A stretch of 64,000 bases of DNA. It comes from Trochalopteron elliotii (taxonomy: Eukaryota > Chordata > Aves > Passeriformes > Leiothrichidae). The notes under the pieces were generated by a model, which saw nothing but the letters and a program-made list of their open reading frames with translations, was not told the origin of the DNA and did not search any database. Made by a program: the position numbers and the translations under genes. This document shows, in pieces, positions 11,529 to 24,600 of this stretch (positions are counted from its first letter, which is position 1; the number at the start of each line of letters is the position of its first letter). The stretch covers positions 3,940,853 through 4,004,852 of the forward strand of contig JANPWX010000247.1 of the NCBI GenBank assembly GCA_024734555.1, read 5' to 3'.

Positions 11529-13120
11529 CATAGTATAATAGAATAGAATTATAGAATTATTGGGGTTGGAAGGGTCCTTAAAGATCATCTAGTTCTAATT
11601 CCCATACCATAGGGAAGGAGACTTTTCACTAGACACAGTTGGTCAGAGCTCCATGAAGCCTGGCCTTTGAATACCTCAAAGAATGGGGCATTCACAACTT
11701 CTCTGGACAACCTGTTCCAGTGTCTCACCACCCTCACAGAAAAAAAGTTTCTTTCAAATACCTAATCTGAACCTACTCTCTTGTAGTTTGCATCCGTTCC
11801 CCTTTGTTCTGTCACTACAGGTCCTTGTAAAAAGTCTCTATCTTTAAGCTCCCTTCAGGTACTGGAAGGCTGCAATTAGGGTACTCCAAAGCCTTCTCTT
11901 TTCCCGACTAACCAAATTCAACTCTCTCAGCCTGTCTTTGTAGGAGAGATACTCCAGCCTTCTGATCATCTTGGAAGTCCTTCTCTGGACTCACAGGTCC
12001 ATGTCCTTGCAGTGGTGGGGACTCCAGAGCTGGATGCAGCACTGCAGGTGGGATCTCACCAGAGAGGGGAGAGAGGGGCAGAATCCTATCCCTCACCCTG
12101 CTGCACACACTACTTTGGATGCAGCCCAGGACATTCTGGGCTGTGAGCACCCATGGCTGAGTCATGTCCAGCCTCTCACCCACCCACACCCCCAAGTCCT
12201 TCCTCAGCAGTGCTGCTCTGATCTGTTCATCCCCAGGCTGTGATGATACTGGGGGGTGCCCTGACCCAGATGCACAACCTTGCATTTGGTCTTGTTAAAC
12301 CTTATGATGTTCCCATGGACCTACTTCTTGAGCTTGTTCAGGATGACATCCTGTCCTTCAGAGTGTGTGCAATCACACCACTAATCTTGGTGTCATCTGC
12401 AAATATGCTGAGGCTGTACATGATCCCTTTGTCTGTGTCATTAATAAAGATATTAAATAATACTGGTTCTAATATGGACCCCTAAGTTCTAAGAGGAACT
12501 GCTTGTCAGTGATGTCCATCAAGACACTGAGCTGTTGACTACAACCCTCTAGATGTGACTCTTCAACAAATTTATGCATCTTACAATCAACTCATCAAAT
12601 CCATCCCTTTTCAATTTAGAGAAAAGGATTTTGTGGGGCACCATACCCAAGGCTTTACAGAAGTCCTGATAAATAACATCAGTAGCCCTTCCCTGTAGTG
12701 GTGTGTTTTTAGGCTACCACCACACTCCCCTTGTACCCTGATGTAGTCACTCCATCAGAGAAGGCCACAGTGTTGGCCAGACAGGACTTGCCCTTGGTGA
12801 AGATGTGCTGACTACCCCATATCACCTCCCCGTTTTCCATGTGCCTTAGTCTAGCTTCTAGGAGGGTTTGGTCCATGATCTTCCCTAGCACAGAGGTGAT
12901 GCTGACAGGTCAGTTGTTCCCAGGGTCCTCCTTTCTACCCTTTTTAAAGATGGATCCAGTATTTGTCTTTTTTCAGTCACCTGGGATTTTGCCTGACCGC
13001 CATGACTTTTAAAATACTTTGGAGAGTGGCTTGGCAACTACATCAGCTAATTCCTTTAGGACTCTGGGGTGCATCTTAATGGGTCCCATAGACTTTGGTA
13101 CATAATATACCTTCAAAAGC
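11529..13120 (-). mobile_element. CR1 LINE retrotransposon, 5'-truncated 3' portion
   Basis: Read on the minus strand this is the 3' 1.6 kb of a CR1 element: the second half of ORF2 (reverse transcriptase), the short 3' UTR with the familiar TTCCAACCCCAATAATTC-type end, and 3' terminal AATTCTAT-like short repeats around 11535-11556. Truncation at the 5' end, near 13120, is the normal result of incomplete target-primed reverse transcription. Similarity to the remembered CR1 consensus is high along the whole length, with many substitutions and small indels, so the copy is old but not ancient. It cannot move by itself. CR1 is the dominant LINE of birds and other sauropsids, which is the main basis for assigning the organism. 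Confidence 0.95.
11844..13110 (-). pseudogene. Degenerate CR1 ORF2, reverse transcriptase C-terminal part
   Basis: The minus strand retains recognisable pieces of a non-LTR reverse transcriptase. The catalytic FADD box is intact (complement of 12392-12403) and is preceded by an FNIFIND-like stretch. A 125-codon open piece (12285-11908) contains KDLGV and LDM followed by LGCIQSSV, the usual CR1 order. The frame then shifts inside the region that should read as an ILPLYSALVRP-like segment. The original stop appears to be the TAA complementary to 11844-11846, just after the conserved end of the protein. Stops and frameshifts break the frame several times, so no functional enzyme is encoded. The endonuclease domain and the N-terminal half of the protein are absent because of the 5' truncation. 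Confidence 0.85.
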
Positions 13121-16100
13121 TCAGCTCAGTTGCACTTTGACAGAATAAATGACTGCTACAGATAAAACCAAGAAAAATTTTTGTAAGTGGTCTGCTCTGT
13201 CTCTCTGCTGGTAATTTTGATGGCTTCTCAGAGCTGGCAGAACAAGATAAGAACCAACTCCTCAGAGACTGTCATTTACAGGGAGTCATAGAACTGCAAG
13301 GCCACCTCCTTTTGCCCTAAATTAATAAACTGAATTGTCAGATACACACATGAGGCTGACACGCATTTATTCTTCTGCCTTATTTATCTCTGGCCAGGAT
13401 AGAGTGAAAGCTGAAGACAGCACTTTGGTCACACAAGTTAAGCAGATTGAGTGTCAGTCAACTCCTTATTCCATTCTATCCTGCACAATGTGATGCTGAT
13501 GTCCTGTTTAAACCCCTTTAGAAATCACAAAGTAAACATTTCACTGAGTCTCCCTCCTAACAATAATCCTTCATTCTTTGGGTTTTTTTTATTTCTCTCC
13601 CTAGCCCACCTCCCACAAAACTGTGGTCAGAGCAGACTCTATACAGGAGTTTCTGTGTGAAAAAATTTAGGAATATGAAGACTGCAGTTGAGTGAAATAT
13701 CTTCTCAAATACAAGAGCATAGGACCTGAGGATGTGTTCTGTTTGCTGAGGCCTTTAATTCAGAAAGATGTTTGGTTATCAGTTTTTCTGAGTATATTAT
13801 AAAACCCCCAATTTAGTGTTGAATGATGAGGAACCTTAAAGTTTAACTGTGACTTTGAGCCTTACACACTTAGGATTTTGCCTGTCCTGAGGAACTAATT
13901 TCACTGAGTAATAGAAGTGTTTGTAAAATAAGTTCTTCTAGCAACAGAGTATATAGAATATTAAAGATCAGAGGTGGCCTGTCCAACCCTGGATTTTGAA
14001 AGTCTGAATTTTCTTCTGTCTCTAATATGAAAAAAATACAATATGCAATGATATACATAATAAAATTTAAAAATTACCTGATTTTTTTGGTAATGAGAGC
14101 GCAGATCAGTTTGGATTGTAATGAGAGGAGAACTGCAGAAAGAAGATTTTCCTGGGGAAAATTTATAGATCAGAACATGCTACAGAGGTTCATCTTTGTT
14201 CATACAGCTTATGAAAGTAAGCTCTGCTTCAAAAGGCCTTGCTTCAAGCCTTAGATATTTTGGGATATGTCTAGAGTTTGTCAGCCAGACCGTGTCACAC
14301 ACAGGTTAGTAAAAACACGGTGTATTGTTCTCAAAATGTTTTTCTTGACATTAAACCAAAATTTTCTCATAGATCCTACCCATTGCTCTTTGATGATTAC
14401 CTCTTCAAAATTATGTTAAGTGATGGTGATACATTAGTTATAAATGGTAAACACAATTTTTAAAGAGCTGCGTTCCCAAAGCAAGATAAGAAGGCAGAAA
14501 GAGACTCTACAAGGTCTACCTCTACTGACACACAGCCAGCACAAAGCCAGAAGCAAAGAGCCTCACTAAACATGCAGCAATGAGGTGAGCTCAATGTCAA
14601 TGGCTCATTCAGTCTTTTTGCTGCTCTGCCAATGCTTCCAGCAAGTGCCCAATTAGCAGTGACAGCAGTGATGGTGTTTATGAGAAACTAGCCTGAGACT
14701 GTCATTTCTTTAAATTTGAAACTGCAGAGAAGTCACAGGGTGGTAAAGCTTTTAAGTTCCTATTGACATGCACCAGAAACTGACCTCAAGCTGGTGACTT
14801 AGAGGTGAAAGTCTTTATTTGCTAAGTCAGTTTGTCTCCCATAGAGCGAATTTGTAAGCTTACTTTATTACTGTTGAGATGAAGGAAGCTTTTCCCTGCA
14901 CAGCAGCTAGAACAGTACCTTCCTATCCCCTCCTCTCCCGAAGGAAAACCGGGCTGTGGAGTCACACAGGTCTGTGTGAACAACTTGGTCAGTGCATCCA
15001 ACACTGAAAAGTGAACAGTAGGAGAAATGGGAATTGCAAAGTCATTAGTTAGAACCACACAGATTGTCACAGGAGGCATTGCCTAGAGGTGTTACTGAAT
15101 GTGGTGTTTCAGTAACTACATTTAAAAGTTCGCAAAAGAGATATGAAAGAGAGGAGAAAAGAAAGGATACATATTAAATACTTTAAAAATGCTGAAACAA
15201 ACACAAAAAATTAGAAATTACTGAAAAGTTCCCCTAAGAGATAGTCTGCTAATTTGTTGGCTTGGCTTCTCTTGCCTGCACACACTGATGGGCTATTCAA
15301 AAAACAGCAATGTGCATTAATTTTAAGCATATGGGCTAAACTGCAACCATAGTTCCTGGTTGTCAAACATCTTTACAGCATTCCTGAGTCCGTTTTAACT
15401 CTGAATACCCCTGCCTTAGGATTTGAAAAAACAATCTGATTCCTGTGTAGAGTCTGAATATGTGGAGGTTTTTGCTTTATTTGGTTTGAGAGTTCAGGGA
15501 TTGAATGTTGCTTGTTGCTTGGAACAAGTAGGCAAATTATTGTTATTTGCATCACCTTTTTGTCTTCTCTATTTTTTCTGCTATTGTCCCTTGTAATAGA
15601 ATGAATCAGGATTAGGCTATTTTTGATCTGACCTGGTAAAGGCCTTTTTCTCTCTGGCCATGTAGAGAGCCAGTCCCTTTTTTTATTAAAGAAATACAGA
15701 ATTCTCATCTGACATTGTGGATGCTTCACAATCCCTTTCCACAGGTAAAAAAGACAAAGCAGATTGCAAAATGTCAGGGAACAGGACTTGCAAAGTGTGC
15801 CAAAACTGTGGACCCAAGGTTATTCTTTCTTCTTTTTCTCTTCTTCCTAGCTTAGCTGTATGACAGACAGCTGCTTAGGCACCTACAGTGTTATTCCTTT
15901 CCAGCTCCTGATCTCTTGATAATAAAGGGCACGTTGAGAGGTGATTTGGCTGAGCTCCTGCCAGCCAAGGCTGGCATAATGGTGTCTTTCCAAGATAACA
16001 TGAATCAGAGCAAGCCACAAAAATTATCTGACATATTCTGGGACTAAGGTAGCCTTAAAGATTAAGTCATCACAAAGTTGTTAAAAAAGCATTTCTGACA

Positions 16101-19100
16101 ACTCTCTCACTGTTCAAAATTCTGAGTTGAACTTAAGAAAACCTAGCAAAGCTAGACAGTGGAATCTTGCATTTGGAGACACATCAAACTTTTAATTAAG
16201 CACCAATAATATCACCAGTTCCTATCTTTCTTTTTATTTTTATTAATATGTAAAGGCTGGAAAAGAAAGGATAATAGAGGCAAGATTGGTACTGCATGCT
16301 TGTATGCCTCACTCATCTGTACATGGGCAGTTGTAGCTCCTCTCTTTGAAGCAGTGGGGCAGTGATTCCCACAATATGTTTGCTCTGTTGTTTTATGGAG
16401 CTCAATTTGAAAGGCCTAGCTTTTTTTACCTCCTTTCAGAGACTCAATCTCACACCTTATTTAACCCCAGTGCAAAAGAAAATATTTCCTAATATTCCTC
16501 TTTAGTTGCTTCCTTCCACTAATTCATCTAGTTATATTTACAAATACTAAAAAAAAAAAATCCCTCTCTTATGTACAAACACATTCAAGACTATTATAAA
16601 ATTCCAAGATACTTGCTTTAGTGTGTCTTTATATTCACAATTAAAAATTTGTTCTTCTCCACGAAGAAAAATTTGGTGTCTTCACATTTAACCACATTGT
16701 GGAAAATGATTACCGGGATGTTTCTTTTTGTTGTCATAACACTTTGACATTTAATAATCATATTCAAAACAAAATTCTTCTTCCAACTTCTAAGTACATA
16801 TGTATCTTCAGTTGTACTCATCTAATTAATTATGAATGTTTGAACAATCTCATGCTTTCATTAAAAGCCCATGCATTCAGTTAAAAGCCCATCTTAACTC
16901 ATTAAACATAATTTAATGGAATTAAAGGAAAAATTGAAAATGGAAATTTAAAAAGGGAAATTATGAGGAAAAAGAGAAACCAACTACAGTTGTGTGTGTT
17001 TGTCCTAATTATAGTGATTTCACAAACTTAAAGCCCTGCTTTGATTATTTGGTTTTAGCATTTTCTTTTTTACTTTCATAGTCTTCCAGGAAGGCTACAG
17101 AATTATTCCTCCATCCTTGCTGAAAAGAATTATTAAAATAGATTTGATTTAATATTATTTTCCTTGATACTCAGTCATGACAGAAAGTGTGCTGGGGTTT
17201 GGATTTTGGTTTGCATTTAGAGAAGCTGGAATGAAATGTGATTGAGATTTCTGCTTATGTTCAAGATGGTCAACAAGTGAACAACCCAGTAGAGACTGCA
17301 GAAAAGAATGTATTGGGAGACTTTCAAAAAACAAAATGGCCTGTGAAGAAGGCATCCTTTGCATAGTTCCTGTGATTAGGAGCTTTTTAGACTTGTGTTC
17401 ATTTGAGATGGTAGATCCTGCAATGAACTGCCTACTCCAGCATGTAAATATCCAAAGTAATGCAATGCAGACTTCTGAAATAAGTTAAACAGGAGCCAAC
17501 AAGTGCCTATTTCTTTTCCCTGCCAATGGAATCTAAGGTGACCAGCTTGGGGTTTTATGCTGCAAATTACATGAAATTAGATGACATCAACTGTGCTCCC
17601 ATAGCCTGAAGTTTGGAAACAGGTGTTAAAGTGGATGGTTAATGAATTTGTAAAGTAACATCCAATATATTTTTTCTTGAAAGCAAGACAACATTTACTG
17701 TATGTATTATGTATGTCCCAGTAGAAAGCTGGTATGTCATCCTGGAGAAGTGCCAGGGCACTGTTTTCTGCAATCCAAAAATAATGCTCTGAGTTCCTGA
17801 TAGACAGGGTTTTCTTAGTTGGTTGGCAGGTTTTTTTCTGTGTTTTATTTGGTTGTTGGCTTATGTGAAGCATAATTTTGTTTGTTCAGATCTCTCTTCT
17901 TAAGAGCTGGCTGCATAATGAAGGCAGCCATGATTTTCAGTGGGGGATTACATGCAATGGCCAGTGACTCATGCAGTGAGAGGCTTTGTACATCTTTCAT
18001 ATCCCTTGTGTTCTCACTAGCTGCCAGGCTGCCCATGTGGAATTTCATAGGCAGGCTGTGTTTAGAGACATTGAACCTGCTCATATGAAGCCAGCTACCA
18101 CTAAACTAATATCTTACTTAGCTATCATCAGTCCCATGGGACATCGAAGTCTTCAGAAGAAGTCCCTGGGTGTAGCCAGAGCTTTTCTTGCAGCTTCTCT
18201 TGTTAAATGGAAACTGCACCTAGACTTACAGGCAGCTTTAGAACACCTCCTGGAATATAATATGGGATGAGAAACAGTAGGTTTTCCTTTTCTGAGGTTC
18301 AATCTCCTAAATCTTAGATTAGTACTGATAGTACCCTATAATGTCATTATACAGGCAAGAGAGAAGTGCTGGAGCTTTAAGTTCTTCATTAAAACTGCTC
18401 TGGAGAACAAGAGAAGTTTCAGACTTCTCCTTGACTGAAAGAGCACAGAAGACAGCAATTCCAAACAAAAACGTAGTTGAAGGCAATAGTATGACTAATG
18501 GGAACTGAACATCTGCTAAGGGGGAGATCAGTATGGGCAAGAGAAATATGGGACATCCAGCTTTGGAGTGATGAAAGATTCAAACAAGCAAAAGAGAAAA
18601 TCCACAAAGATACCCAACGTCTCAAAAGCTAATTCAGAGAAACTCCTCAGTATCCCAGGGTGCTCTCCTTGCCCCCCAAGAGCACCACTTGATGATAATT
18701 TCCTCTCTGAGCACTGCAGGCAGCCTCAGGTCCCACCTCCTGAGGGCTTCTACTGTTCCAGAAAAAGACAGAAAAACAAACAAAAAACACAGAACTCTCT
18801 ATTTGTCTCTTGTATGACTCTCATAAACAGTAAAAAGTTTCATGAGCTTTTCTGTGCAGAAAAAAACCCACCAACAATGCACATCTTTCATCTGAGCAGA
18901 GCTTTTGGAAGATACTAGATTAAATACATTTACATTTAATGAGAAAAGTGGCAGTAATTGGATTTCATGCTCTTTATAAACTTCTAATAACTTCTGGTTT
19001 AGATTTATTGTATTTTTTTATTTTTAATAAGATTGTGAAAGTAAACCTCCAAATACCACCTCAGCCTTTATTTCTTTAAATCTCTCAAGATCTGAAGCTC

Positions 19101-20500
19101 TTTAAATCTCAGTCTCATTTTGGCATTCCCTGCCAAAAGCACTCTTGAAATCTGTGGCAAAATCTAGCCTCAGTCATCTCTCCACAACCAAACTCAGACA
19201 GTCACTACTTTCAGCAAGGTTTTAGCTGAACCTTGCGACAGCCACAGTTGTCACTGCAAAAACCTTACCATCTAGGAGACAGTAAATGGCTGTGCTGCAT
19301 CATGAACACCACTGGAATTGGACTCTGGGAGCCTAAAAACAAACACACGTGGAGGAGACCTGTAATTCTCTTACTTTGAAGGACAAGCTCATCAAGAATA
19401 TATTTAGCCCACTATGTGTGCCTCACTCTCTGAAATACACAAAAATGTATCTGGTATGCTCTCCCTCCCATCTCTAACCTCCCTCTACCTTCACTTTCTC
19501 CTTTCTTATTTTTTCAGTGGACATTTGGAAAGCTGGGGCAAATGGAACATGCTCCTTGCTTATACAACTGCTATAACAGCAGCAACTGTAGAAGAATACA
19601 AGTCATAACATACCTCATTTCATTGCCTTTCAGTGACCAGCATGAAAAGCAACCACATTTTCTCTTCATTTTTCATGACAGTGAGGTACCAACAGAGGAG
19701 GCCCACCTCTCCCTGTTCAGTGCTTTTCTTCTCTGCATCACTGCTAGCCCACGCACATGCTGGCTCTTTGCTAAAATTGGTGTTACACTTTGCCTAATCC
19801 TTGGGATTCCCAGGTGGAACAGAAAAGTAAATTTTGGAAATTATATCAAGAAAAAGCAGTAAAAAATCTCTGTCTTCTGTAACCAGTCTGTCGAAGACAC
19901 TTTTTGATGTACAAACCCAACCCTTTTTCTGTGTTCCACCATGCCTCAGAATATCTGATTCCCTAATATAATTGAAGTTTTCAAAGGGCATTTGCAGATC
20001 ATAAGAATTTTAGAGGAAATCTTTTGGGGAAAACCCCTTATTCTAGGAAGAACCTCACCCATCTATGGCTTTACAGATAATTTATAAATGTCCAAATGAC
20101 CAATTTATGCAAATGATATAGATGGACATTTGAATATGAAATGTGTCCCCTTTGAAGGGGCCAGCACATTTCCAATTATTCCATCTCAAAGAAAAGCACT
20201 TCAAAAATTTGTGGTATGACATTTACTGCCTGATAGACTGTTGCAGCTGAAATAAATTTTAAAAATTTTATAAAACTAAACCAATAGTATGATTCCATTA
20301 ACTAAATGGACTCAAGAAATGGTTACCATTAGTCATCATTACTGTCCTGAAAGAGAGGAAGACTAATTATGAATGGATTTGTTTGTGTCTTCGTCTACAA
20401 ATTTCTGCCTCTAAAAGAATAATTGTGAACTCAAAGTAGGTCTTCCTGAAATGCAGCACTTATAAGGAAAACACCAGTCCAGAATTCCAACTGACAACAA
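13121..20500. other. AT-rich unique sequence, no gene recognised
   Basis: This holds only short chance frames, the longest being 118 codons on the minus strand at 15373-15729 and 116 codons on the plus strand at 18568-18918. Both are rich in K, N, S and P and match nothing I know. A short direct repeat TTAAAAGCCCAT recurs 20 bp apart at 16861 and 16881. No LTR or LINE boundary was found. Confidence 0.5.
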
Positions 20501-20712
20501 ATTGTTCATCAGAATTAAAAATCAAATTAATAGGCTCACAGTGATTTGTCTTGGATTATTGATTAATATTACATTTGGTTTTGCTTCCCTTGGTGAAATC
20601 AATCCCGTTCCTCAAACCAGACAGCTTATGCCTTGTCACTTCAGTGTAATGAAATCAGCTATTAGACTCTGCACAGGCTGGCCTGATTTGGGTTTATTGA
20701 TGGCTCAATCAG

Positions 20713-20740
20713 CGCCCGCGGTCCGGAGGCTCGGTACCCG
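20713..20740. other. Compact CpG cluster (6 CpG in 28 bp)
   Basis: Six CpG dinucleotides fall at 20713, 20717, 20719, 20724, 20732 and 20739 inside DNA that is otherwise strongly CpG-depleted. The cluster is far too short for a standard CpG island. Just upstream (about 20500-20710) the sequence has AT-rich homeodomain/HNF-type words such as GATTATTGATTAATATTA. This could be a small regulatory element that has escaped methylation, or a remnant of a GC-rich repeat. Confidence 0.5.
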
Positions 20741-21486
20741 ACAGGGCAGTGACACCTGGAGGGAGGCAGTGGCCCTACAAGCAGCTTTCTGGCAAGGTAC
20801 CACTGAGCACGGGAATTCCCATTAACGTGATGGACTTTTAAAAAATAACAATAGAAACAAAGCCCTCTAGTTCCCTTCTAACCTGCAGCCTGTTCTGAGG
20901 TGTATGAACATGCAGCAGTGCATGCTGATTTTGTTTTCCTGCATCTGAGCCACAAAGCTTCTCATCTATTTTGAGATGGGTGTTTAGGATTGTGTTGCTT
21001 TTTACTGCAATAGAGAGTGTCTCTTTTGCCAGAGTCACCAGTGAGAAAACAGGATGAGAAATGGAAAACATTAATAAAAGCCATGGAGGCAGCTGTGTGA
21101 AGTGCAGGGTGAAGCTGCCAGGAGTGGCTCCAGCTGCTACTGCATTGAGAGAACAGGAAATAATCCAATTGGATACAAAAAAGGGGATACAGTTCTGGGA
21201 GAGGGATGAATTCCAGTGACAGATTTCTGAGCTACAGTGTGAAAATCGTGAGACCAGTGAAAATTTTCTCAATTTTAGGGAGATTCTAATGAAAGAGTAT
21301 AGTTAATTATTGCATCACTGGTGACTGGGTGTAAACTATTTTTACATGTATCATGCACCATTATGCATGGTCCTGCAAAGACATGTGAAAACAGTATAAA
21401 AGGTAGATTGCATACTGCACAGGTTGTAGCTGACCAAAACTGAGGGCTTTCTAAACCTGGATTTAAATCTTAACTATCTGAAAATC
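20741..21486. other. Unique sequence, no gene recognised
   Basis: A 144-codon minus-strand frame (21272-20838) is open here, but it has no recognisable domain and the region is slightly GC-richer than average, which lengthens chance frames. I see no other structure. Confidence 0.45.
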
Positions 21487-21616
21487 CTATTATTCCCTAT
21501 TATTCCTTATTATTATTTATTGTTGTTGTTGTTGTTGTTCTTGTTCTTGTTCTTGTTCTTGTTCTTATTATTTCATTCCTATTATTATTGTTCTTGGTTT
21601 TGTTGTTATTATTTTA
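21487..21616. repeat. Compound microsatellite: (CTATTATTC)n, (TTG)n, (TTCTTG)n, (ATT)n
   Basis: A nested simple-repeat tract. It starts with roughly 10-bp units of CCTATTATTC type. About six TTG units follow (around 21520-21538), then about five TTCTTG units (around 21538-21566), then mixed ATT/GTT units. The order suggests successive mutation and expansion from a single TTG/TTA seed. One strand is pure pyrimidine plus G, so length variation among individuals is likely. Confidence 0.95.
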
Positions 21617-24600
21617 TCCTAGAATTATTTTTTAAAATAGACTCAAAAAACTGAACTAGTCAGATTCCATGACTTTTCCCACTTCACTTTGTATATGCTT
21701 TATCATATAGAAGTTAGGGGAAATATGTTAAAGCATAAGATGTTACCCATCATGGCTCCATATCTCCCGAGTAGTTTGTCCCACAGATTTAGGGTGAAGT
21801 CAGCTGCAATCGTCACTCAGGAAAAAAAAAAGTCACAGATTTCATTTTGAAGTAACTAAATATTTGCCTTCCCCTTTCTTTTCTACCTGTCTCTATACCA
21901 CTTTCCACCTAGGCAGAAATTGGTGATCACAAATATAAAACTGACGCCCTCAGTGTGTAGATAAAAGCATGTACATATTCAGTTATATTTTGAGTATTTT
22001 TAACCTATAACCTAATCATGGTTTTAGCTTTTTTAACTTTCCTCTGCTAGTACTCTTACATGTCAAGCACACTGTAGTTTCTGCCAGATTCCCTCTTGCT
22101 GCAAGAAATATATTTCTTAGCTGTTTGCTTTTAGTGGCAGCTGGTTTCTGGGTACATGTCTAGATCTATTGCAAGCTACAGATAACTGGACATTTTGATT
22201 CAATTGGCTCCTAGTAGCTGTGGAGTCCCATGTTGCTGCACTACTCCAAAAGAGAATAACTAGCTCAGGAGGATGAGAGTAAAGGTGAAAAAAAAATGTT
22301 CAAAAATTTAACTGTAGATGTCATTTTCAGCAATACAAATTCGGTTTCATTATTCAGCATTGCTACATTAATAAAGTCATATTTACACTAATGTTTCCAA
22401 GATCAGAATGTGATTTTAAAAATTATCCATTTCTTATACATATTTCTTTTATAAATGAGTTGGTGCAGAGTACTTTCACAGGCAGCAAAATAGCTGAAAT
22501 AAAAGGAGGAGGAAAATACAGAGCTTCACAGAGAACTGCTTACAAGTGAGGAATCTGGACTGTGGAATACCTGGACTAAAGCTTCAGCCATCCCTTCAGG
22601 GAAGTTAGAGGGCTTTTCACACTACAGAAAGGTACAGAGCGCTACACACAGTTACAGCTTGCCACTGATCATGGTGCCAAATCTTTCCCTAAGGTAACTT
22701 GTGCAGTTCCAGGGGATTTACTCTAATGGTGAAATGGTCCCCTAGCACATAGAAAGCTGCTTACAGAGACAAGCAGCAAAGCAGAGCGAGAAAGTAACAA
22801 AACCCTTCAGCTACCAAACTACCAAGTGGGATTTATTAGGTTCATTTTTCATGGAGACATTTTGCCTCTTGTGAAACGGCATTTCTCCTCCTTCGACACT
22901 GCCTCAGTGTTATTCAGCCACCCTGAGTACACCTATACAGGCAGTGATGCCAGGAGTGCCTCAGGCTCAGAACGAGTTTGGGCCAGTTCCTTATTCTGAC
23001 TTTGCCCTGCTGGGTTCCCACTGCAGGTGGGAGCATGCAGCGAGGAGACCTGGACTACACACAACATGAACTGCAAGCACCACTGTCACATCTTCACGGT
23101 GTTTGTCCTTCTTAAGCATTCTGAGAGCACCTGCTGCTCAGAGCCATGATGATTTCAGTTCCTCAGACTCAGGAGCTCCATCGATGTCTGACCCAGCTCG
23201 TCCTGTGCTGTGCAAACAAATCCTAAGCAGTGAGTCACAAGTTACTTGATTTTTTTGACCAGAGTACTTGACAGTAAGAATAACCTTCTGGCTTCCCAGG
23301 TGGGGTGAGGGTTTTTAATATGCATTTTCAAAGCTTTTGTGGTGACAGGAACTATTCCAATTTCACATCATTTTACAGTGGCCATCTTGAGGATATTTTT
23401 AAAACTCTGATTCTCCAAAAGAAAGGATGCACTATTGTTAAGTGGTACCAGTAAGCAAGCAGTGGAAAGAGAAGGTTCTGATGAATTCAGAATATATAGT
23501 TATAGCATTGTTGCAAATGAGTTTATCTGCTTGTCATAGAAGTTCAGCTGATTTTCAGGGTGCATTCAGCTATATTTTGAGATATGGGGTACATTTATTG
23601 ATTTTTATTTTAAATCATATTGAATTTGGTACTGCAACAGCCATTATTTCTTAACATCTCAGCAGGACATGCTGATGCCTGCAGTACTGTTGTAATAGAT
23701 CAAACATTGAACAGGCAATTAGCTGTGCTCCTCATTTAGCTGTGCAAGAAGAGTCTGGGAAGGGGGAGTCATAAGTTAGAGCATTTTGAAATTGATAAGA
23801 ATGATCTCCCAGCATCATACACATTGACCAAGACTTAAACTAGACATCATACTCGGCTACTTTTTTTCTCCCACAAAGATCAAACCAATAAGAACTACAG
23901 CCACCTGAACAAAGACACTGTGGGGACAACTCTTGCCAGTTGTCTAAAGTAAAATAGAAAGTGAACAAGGAGGGAAATGGTTGCTGGCATAATTTTTGGT
24001 TTATTTTTCTTTGCTTTCCTATGAAGAGGCTGGGGTCACTGTGAGCCCAGGATATTCATTATATTTTTTCCCTTGGGTAGTTCTGAAAAGGGCACAGAAT
24101 GTCAGTAATCATCCCCTTTATGTCTTAGTGGCAAGTTTATGATTGAAGGATTACCTTGCTAATACATGTTTAAATGAGGCTTTGGCAATGTTAGTGGTAT
24201 TTAAAAGAGCTCTGGCATTTGAAACAGTCAACAACAAAAGATTTTGCTGATAAACAGCACAAGGTTCATGTTAGTCTGGCTCTGAGACTGAAGGCTTTAA
24301 CATCAGCTCTGTTCTGACACTTAGCATTTTTAATTCACAGCAAAAATGGTTTGTATCAAATGCTGAACAGAACATCACAGAAGCTGAAAATGATGGGGAA
24401 AATAAAAAATATTGTCAAATGAAAGACCCTATAAAGATAGCTAATATGTAACATCTGAAATTATTTATTATTATATATCAAAGATTAAACTGAATTTTTT
24501 GCTCTAAGAAGTCTTTTAAACTATCAGGAAGGAACACAGAATCTAAAGAGTACAGTAACTGGTTATTTTCATTTACATTTTTTACAGTTCTGGGTGTGTC

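Noticed and set aside
12690..12730. Short extra segment inside the CR1 compared with the remembered consensus
   Set aside because: It may be a local indel, but without an alignment to the consensus its boundaries are uncertain.
20838..21272. 144-codon minus-strand open frame
   Set aside because: No recognisable domain, no splice or promoter context, and locally higher G+C makes a chance frame of this length plausible.
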